Below are positions 13,532-16,990 of a stretch of DNA of 16,990 nt, one piece after another. The notes under the pieces are model-generated. The model did no database searches and had not been told where the DNA came from. It saw only the letters and a list, made by a program, of their open reading frames with translations. The position numbers were made by a program, and so were the translations under genes. Each line of letters opens with the position of its first letter. Positions within the stretch are counted from its first letter, which is position 1. Source of the DNA: Reyranella sp. (GTDB lineage Bacteria; Pseudomonadota; Alphaproteobacteria; Reyranellales; Reyranellaceae); assembly GCA_004296815.1 (NCBI GenBank), contig SCVT01000402.1, forward strand, positions 1-16,990, in the 5' to 3' direction.

Positions 13532-14490
13532 GCAACCTGCTGGAAGTCCGCGACCTTCATGTCACCTTCGTCACGCCCGACCGCACTGTGCATGCGGTGA
13601 ACGGCGTCAGCTTCGACCTGAAGCGCGGCGAGACCCTGGGCATCCTGGGCGAGTCGGGCTCGGGCAAGAGCGTCACCTTGCGTTCGATCCTGCGACTGCA
13701 TCCGGAGCATCGCACGCGCTGGGGCGGCAGCATCAGGCTGGAAGGCGACGAGGTCCTCGACATGGGTCCGCGCGCTCTGTCGGACCTGCGCGGCCAGCGC
13801 GTTGCCATGATCTTCCAGGAGCCGGCGACGGCTTTCGATCCCGTGTTCACGATCGGCCAGCAGATCGCCGAGACGGTCCGACGCCATACCGGCAAGAGCG
13901 ACCGCGAGGCCTGGAAGCGGGCGCACGATCTGCTCGAAATGGTACGCATCCCCTCGCCGGCGCAGCGGCTCAAGGCCTATCCGCACGAGATGTCGGGCGG
14001 CATGCGTCAGCGCGCCATGATCGCGCTGGCCCTGTCCTGCAATCCGACCTTGTTGCTGGCCGACGAGCCGACGACAGCGCTCGACGCGACTGTTCAGATT
14101 CAAGTCCTGCTCCTGATCCGGGAGTTGCAGCGCGAGTTCGATCTCGGCGTCATCTTCGTCACGCACGACATCGGCGTCGCCGTGGAGGTCTCCGACCGGA
14201 TCGGGGTCATGTACGCGGGCAAGCTGGTGGAGCTGGCGCCGGTCGAACGGATGGTCGATGCCCCGCAGCATCCCTACAGCCGCGGCCTGCTTGCCTCGAC
14301 GGTGCATGACGGCATGCGTGGACAGCGGCTGGAGGCGATTCCAGGCGCGCCGCCTGATCTCGGCGAGGTCCCGGGGGGCTGCAGCTTTGCGCCGCGCTGC
14401 AAGTCGGTACGTCCGGACTGCCTGTCAGCCGTGCCGGCGCTGCGCGACGTCGAGGCCGCGCACGCCGTGCGCTGCGTGCTCGCCGCCTAG
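13528..14490 (+). CDS. ABC transporter ATP-binding protein, DppD type
   Basis: Second ATPase of the importer, 320 residues. Walker A GESGSGKSV (41-49), Gln97 (FQEPATAFDPV), signature MSGGM (155-159), Walker B with Asp179-Glu180 (LADEPTTALD) and switch His213 are intact. The C-terminal extension again has four cysteines (285, 291, 298, 316), so both ATPases could carry the cluster. It overlaps the first ATPase by 4 nt (ATGA at 13528-13531), indicating coupled translation. It is the last gene of the transporter operon. Its stop shares the bases CTAG with the stop of the convergent DUF4239 gene, leaving no room for a conventional terminator between them. Confidence 0.95.
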   Translation: MSNLLEVRDLHVTFVTPDRTVHAVNGVSFDLKRGETLGILGESGSGKSVTLRSILRLHPEHRTRWGGSIRLEGDEVLDMGPRALSDLRGQRVAMIFQEPATAFDPVFTIGQQIAETVRRHTGKSDREAWKRAHDLLEMVRIPSPAQRLKAYPHEMSGGMRQRAMIALALSCNPTLLLADEPTTALDATVQIQVLLLIRELQREFDLGVIFVTHDIGVAVEVSDRIGVMYAGKLVELAPVERMVDAPQHPYSRGLLASTVHDGMRGQRLEAIPGAPPDLGEVPGGCSFAPRCKSVRPDCLSAVPALRDVEAAHAVRCVLAA

Positions 14491-15239
14491 AGACTTTCGA
14501 GCGCCGCTTTCAGGCTTCGCGCCGGCTCGTGCGACAGGATCTGGTCGAACGGCGTGTCAAACACGGCCACGACCAGCAGGCAGAAGCTGAACGCCACGGT
14601 GAACAGGGCGATCGACGCGCGCATGGCGCGCTGGTTATCGACATGGACCAGCAGCAGCGCGATCTGGGTGAGCGCACCCAGCACGAGAATGGCGATCCAC
14701 TTGATGGGTGCGGCCACGTCGTTGGCCAGGTTGAGCCGGTCGCCGTGCGCCTTCAGAAGCTCGCGCGCCGTCGCCAGCATCGAGGTCCGGATCGAGCCGT
14801 CCATGCCGTAGGACTGGGAGATGCTTGTCAGCAGCTCGAGATACGCCTGCTCGGTCTTGCTGCGGCGATGGCCGATGGTCTCGGAGTGCGGATCCTCGTG
14901 GCTCGCCGCCTCGACATAGGCCTTGAGGCGCGGGACCACCACGTTCTCGACGTTCGCGGCCCGCGCCATATGGCCCAGTGCCTGAACGGCGTGGCTTTCG
15001 GCCAGGACGGCGCGCTTGGCTTCGTTGGTCTTCAGCCACACGTCGCTCGCCAGCAGGGCTGCGAACAGGCCGAACAGGATGGCGACGGCGTTGAAGTAGG
15101 GGCCGACGACGCCGCGCGTCGCGCGGATCGGGGCCGAGAGCGGCCCCTTCGCTTCGGCCAGGAAAATCGCAAGCGCAAAGAAGATCGGCAGCAGCGCCGA
15201 CAGCGCGATGTCCCAGTTCGAAGAGAAGAAGCCCTGCAT
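14487..15239 (-). CDS. DUF4239-type (bestrophin-like) membrane protein
   Basis: A 250-residue integral membrane protein of unknown function. Layout: two membrane helices at the N-terminus (about 11-28 and 49-66), a soluble mainly helical central domain (about 70-178) and two more helices at about 181-200 and 208-227, with a short charged tail. This two-plus-two topology and the motif LFGLFAALLASDVW (55-68) fit DUF4239, sometimes described as bestrophin-like; the assignment is by eye. The ATG at 15239 overlaps the dnaJ stop by one base (TGATG), so translation probably depends on ribosomes finishing dnaJ; there is no strong SD of its own. The frame stays open upstream inside dnaJ, but that part is a shadow. 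It converges with the transporter operon. Confidence 0.78.
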   Translation of the reverse strand: MQGFFSSNWDIALSALLPIFFALAIFLAEAKGPLSAPIRATRGVVGPYFNAVAILFGLFAALLASDVWLKTNEAKRAVLAESHAVQALGHMARAANVENVVVPRLKAYVEAASHEDPHSETIGHRRSKTEQAYLELLTSISQSYGMDGSIRTSMLATARELLKAHGDRLNLANDVAAPIKWIAILVLGALTQIALLLVHVDNQRAMRASIALFTVAFSFCLLVVAVFDTPFDQILSHEPARSLKAALESL

Positions 15240-16369
15240 CAGCCGCCGAACATCTCTTTGACCTTGCTGAAGAAGCCTTCGGATTCGGGGCTGGTCTTGC
15301 CGGCCTTCTCGAATTCCTTGAGCAGTTCCTTCTGCTTGGAGGTCAGGTTGGTGGGGGTCTCGACGTTGATCTCGATGTACATGTCGCCGCGCTGGCTCGA
15401 GCGCACGATCGGCATGCCCTTGCCGCGGAGGCGGAACTGGTGACCACCCTGGGCGCCGGCCGGGATGTTGATCCGCGCCATCTTGCCGTCCAGCGTCGGC
15501 ACCTCGATGTTGCCGCCGAGCGTGGCCTGCACCATCGAGATCGGCACGCGGCAATGCACGTCGGAGCCTTCGCGCTCGAAGAGCTGGTGGCGGCGCACCG
15601 ACAGGAACACGTAGAGGTCGCCCGCCGGCCCGCCGCGCGCGCCGGCCTCGCCTTCGCCCGAGAGGCGGATGCGCGTGCCGTCCTCGACGCCGGCCGGGAT
15701 GTTGACCTTGAGCGTCTTCTCGCGACGCACGCGGCCCTGGCCGGCACAGGTGCGGCAGGGCTTGTCGATCACCTGACCAGCGCCATGGCAGGTGTGGCAG
15801 GCCCGCTCGACCGTGAAGAAGCCCTGTTGCGCCCGCAACCGGCCGCGGCCCTGGCAGGTCGGGCATTGCTGCGGCTTGGAGCCGGGCTCGGCGCCGCTGC
15901 CGTGGCAGGCCTCGCAGGAGACCGAGCTCGGCACGCGGACCGTGGCCTCGGTGCCGCCATAGGCCTGCTCGAGCGTGATCTCGAGATTGAAGCGCAGGTC
16001 CTGCCCGCGCGTGTCGGCGCGTCCGCCGCGCCCGCGCTGGCCGCCGGCGCCGAACATCTCCTCGAACAGGTCGCCGAACACCGAGCCGAAATCGAAACCC
16101 TGGCCGCCCTGGAACGGGCCGCCCGGTCCACCGGGACCGTGACCGCCCTCGAAGGCGGCGGCGCCGTAGCGATCGTAGGCCGCGCGCTTCTCGGGATCCT
16201 TCAGGATGTCGTAGGCGTGGTTGATTTCCTTGAACTTCTTCTCGGCGTCCTTGTCGTCCTGGTTGCGATCCGGATGGTGCTGCATGGCGAGCTTGCGGAA
16301 CGCCTTCTTTATGTCGTCGGCATTCGCTGTGCGCGCGACTCCGAGCAGCTCGTAATAGTCTTGCGACAT
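15239..16369 (-). CDS. dnaJ: Chaperone protein DnaJ (type I Hsp40)
   Basis: Co-chaperone that delivers clients to DnaK and stimulates its ATPase; cytosolic. The 376 residues are full length. The J domain (1-70) has HPD at 32-34, followed by a Gly/Phe-rich linker (about 74-122) and the zinc domain with four CxxCxGxG repeats (Cys 152/155, 169/172, 191/194, 205/208). The C-terminal substrate-binding domain follows, ending in a KEMFGG tail. The start at 16369 gives [11 protein letters not shown], the standard beginning; only a weak GTAGAG precedes it. It lies downstream of dnaK, separated by about 100 bp with a strong hairpin, and overlaps the DUF4239 gene by one base at its 3' end. Confidence 0.98.
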   Translation of the reverse strand: MSQDYYELLGVARTANADDIKKAFRKLAMQHHPDRNQDDKDAEKKFKEINHAYDILKDPEKRAAYDRYGAAAFEGGHGPGGPGGPFQGGQGFDFGSVFGDLFEEMFGAGGQRGRGGRADTRGQDLRFNLEITLEQAYGGTEATVRVPSSVSCEACHGSGAEPGSKPQQCPTCQGRGRLRAQQGFFTVERACHTCHGAGQVIDKPCRTCAGQGRVRREKTLKVNIPAGVEDGTRIRLSGEGEAGARGGPAGDLYVFLSVRRHQLFEREGSDVHCRVPISMVQATLGGNIEVPTLDGKMARINIPAGAQGGHQFRLRGKGMPIVRSSQRGDMYIEINVETPTNLTSKQKELLKEFEKAGKTSPESEGFFSKVKEMFGG

Positions 16370-16420
16370 AACGCTCTACGCAGCCCCCATTAGCCCCTTG
16401 AAAGGTGGCCCCTTACACGT

Positions 16421-16461
16421 CGGCCTCCCGCTCGCGCGGGAGGCCGCTTTGTCTCTTTGTT
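16421..16461. terminator. Perfect 11-bp hairpin between dnaK and dnaJ
   Basis: CGGCCTCCCGC (16421-16431) and GCGGGAGGCCG (16436-16446) form a perfect stem with a TCGC loop. On the plus strand it is followed by CTTTGTCTCTTTGTT, like an intrinsic terminator. On the minus strand, the direction of dnaK and dnaJ, the A-rich run precedes it and no U tract follows. For the dnaKJ transcript it is therefore more likely an attenuating or mRNA-stabilising intercistronic hairpin than a full terminator. Confidence 0.5.
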
Positions 16462-16470
16462 CTAGCCGGC

Positions 16471-16990
16471 TCAGCCGGAGCCCGTCTTCTTGTTCTTGTC
16501 GGTGACGTCCTCGAACTCCGCGTCGACGACCTTGTCGCCCTTCGCCTCGTTCGCGGCGCCGCCCGCCGCCCCGCCGGCCGCTCCGCCCGCGGCCGCACCG
16601 GCCTGGGCTTCGGCCTGCTGGGCCTTGTACATCGCCTCGCCGAGCTTCATCGCGGCCTGGGCGAGATCGTTGGTCTTGCCCTTGATCGCCTCGACATCCT
16701 CGGCCGTGAGGGCCGTCTTCAGACCCTCGAGCGCGCCTTCGATCTCGGCCTTCTCGGTCGGGCTCACCTTGTCGCCGTACTCGGCCAGGTGCTTGGTCGT
16801 GGAGTGGACCAGCGCCTCGCCCTGGTTGCGGGCGTCGATCAGCTCACGCTTCTTCTTGTCTTCCTCGGCATGCAGCTCGGCGTCCTTCACCATCTTCTGG
16901 ATGTCGGCCTCGCTGAGGCCGCCCGAAGCCTGGATGCGGATCTGCTGCTCCTTGCCGGTGGCCTTGTCCTTGGCCGAGACCTGCACGATG
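16471..16990 (-). CDS. dnaK: Chaperone protein DnaK, C-terminal part (cut by window edge)
   Basis: Hsp70 chaperone; 172 residues at the C-terminus are visible and the rest lies beyond the right edge. Recognisable parts: the end of the beta substrate-binding domain ([17 protein letters not shown]), the helical lid beginning [17 protein letters not shown], and the flexible Gly/Ala-rich linker (AGGAAGGAAGGAA) leading to the conserved acidic tail [11 protein letters not shown], followed by a short basic extension KNKKTGSG. The nucleotide-binding domain cannot be assessed. The stop is TGA at 16473-16471. It precedes dnaJ in the usual dnaK-dnaJ order. Confidence 0.97.
   Translation of the reverse strand, partial: IVQVSAKDKATGKEQQIRIQASGGLSEADIQKMVKDAELHAEEDKKKRELIDARNQGEALVHSTTKHLAEYGDKVSPTEKAEIEGALEGLKTALTAEDVEAIKGKTNDLAQAAMKLGEAMYKAQQAEAQAGAAAGGAAGGAAGGAANEAKGDKVVDAEFEDVTDKNKKTGSG

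Noticed and set aside
15240..15866. Upstream in-frame extension of the DUF4239 gene to 15866
   Set aside because: It lies wholly within dnaJ in another frame, with Arg/Pro-rich shadow composition; the membrane protein begins naturally at the ATG overlapping the dnaJ stop.
16385..16403. CCCCATTA and CTTGAAA upstream of dnaJ, resembling sigma-32 promoter elements
   Set aside because: The two elements are on the plus strand and in reversed order (-10-like before -35-like), and the strand is opposite to dnaJ, so they cannot form a heat-shock promoter for it.

Overview
This is a GC-rich chromosomal window from what looks like an alphaproteobacterium. The codon use is strongly G/C at third positions. 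The dnaK-dnaJ pair, dapB, and the head-to-head pair of nth with a DUF2244 gene are typical of that class. I would guess a Rhodospirillales- or Hyphomicrobiales-type genome, but no rRNA or other phylogenetic marker is present to settle it. I see no tRNA, rRNA, insertion sequence, integrase, phage gene or CRISPR array. Nearly every base is in a confident gene; the only long non-coding gap is 2463-2816.

Left end (1-2462), housekeeping: the 5' part of nth (endonuclease III, minus strand) diverges from a DUF2244 membrane protein after only 13 bp. A small coiled-coil hypothetical follows. It converges with dapB (lysine and diaminopimelate synthesis, minus strand), and dapB diverges from a small DUF3303-type protein.

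Gap 2463-2816: 354 bp between two convergent genes, with no credible ORF and a striking density of perfect hairpins and competing pairings. It is the best candidate here for an undescribed structured RNA.

Middle (2817-5609): tag (3-methyladenine DNA glycosylase I) and an M81/MlrC-family metallopeptidase form a tightly coupled minus-strand pair. A type II haloacid-dehalogenase-like HAD hydrolase diverges from tag 16 bp away.

Catabolic and transport block (5616-14490): two divergent operons share a 137-bp control region. The minus operon encodes a 64-residue GatC/AtzG-like small protein, an amidase-signature hydrolase and a Tat-exported family 5 solute-binding protein. The plus operon encodes a second, paralogous solute-binding protein (Sec-exported), two DppB/DppC-type permeases and two DppF/DppD-type ATPases. 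Together they look like an uptake system with two alternative receptors feeding a cytoplasmic amidase. The M81 peptidase and HAD hydrolase are plausible accessory enzymes. The substrate is not known; a peptide or amide-bearing small molecule is the natural guess.

Right end (14487-16990): a four-TM DUF4239-type protein, dnaJ and the C-terminal part of dnaK run on the minus strand. The DUF4239 gene overlaps the dnaJ stop by one base. A perfect 11-bp hairpin lies between dnaK and dnaJ. In many alphaproteobacteria dnaKJ, dapB and nth lie close together, so the roughly 12-kb block between dnaJ and dapB may be a lineage-specific insertion into an old gene neighbourhood.
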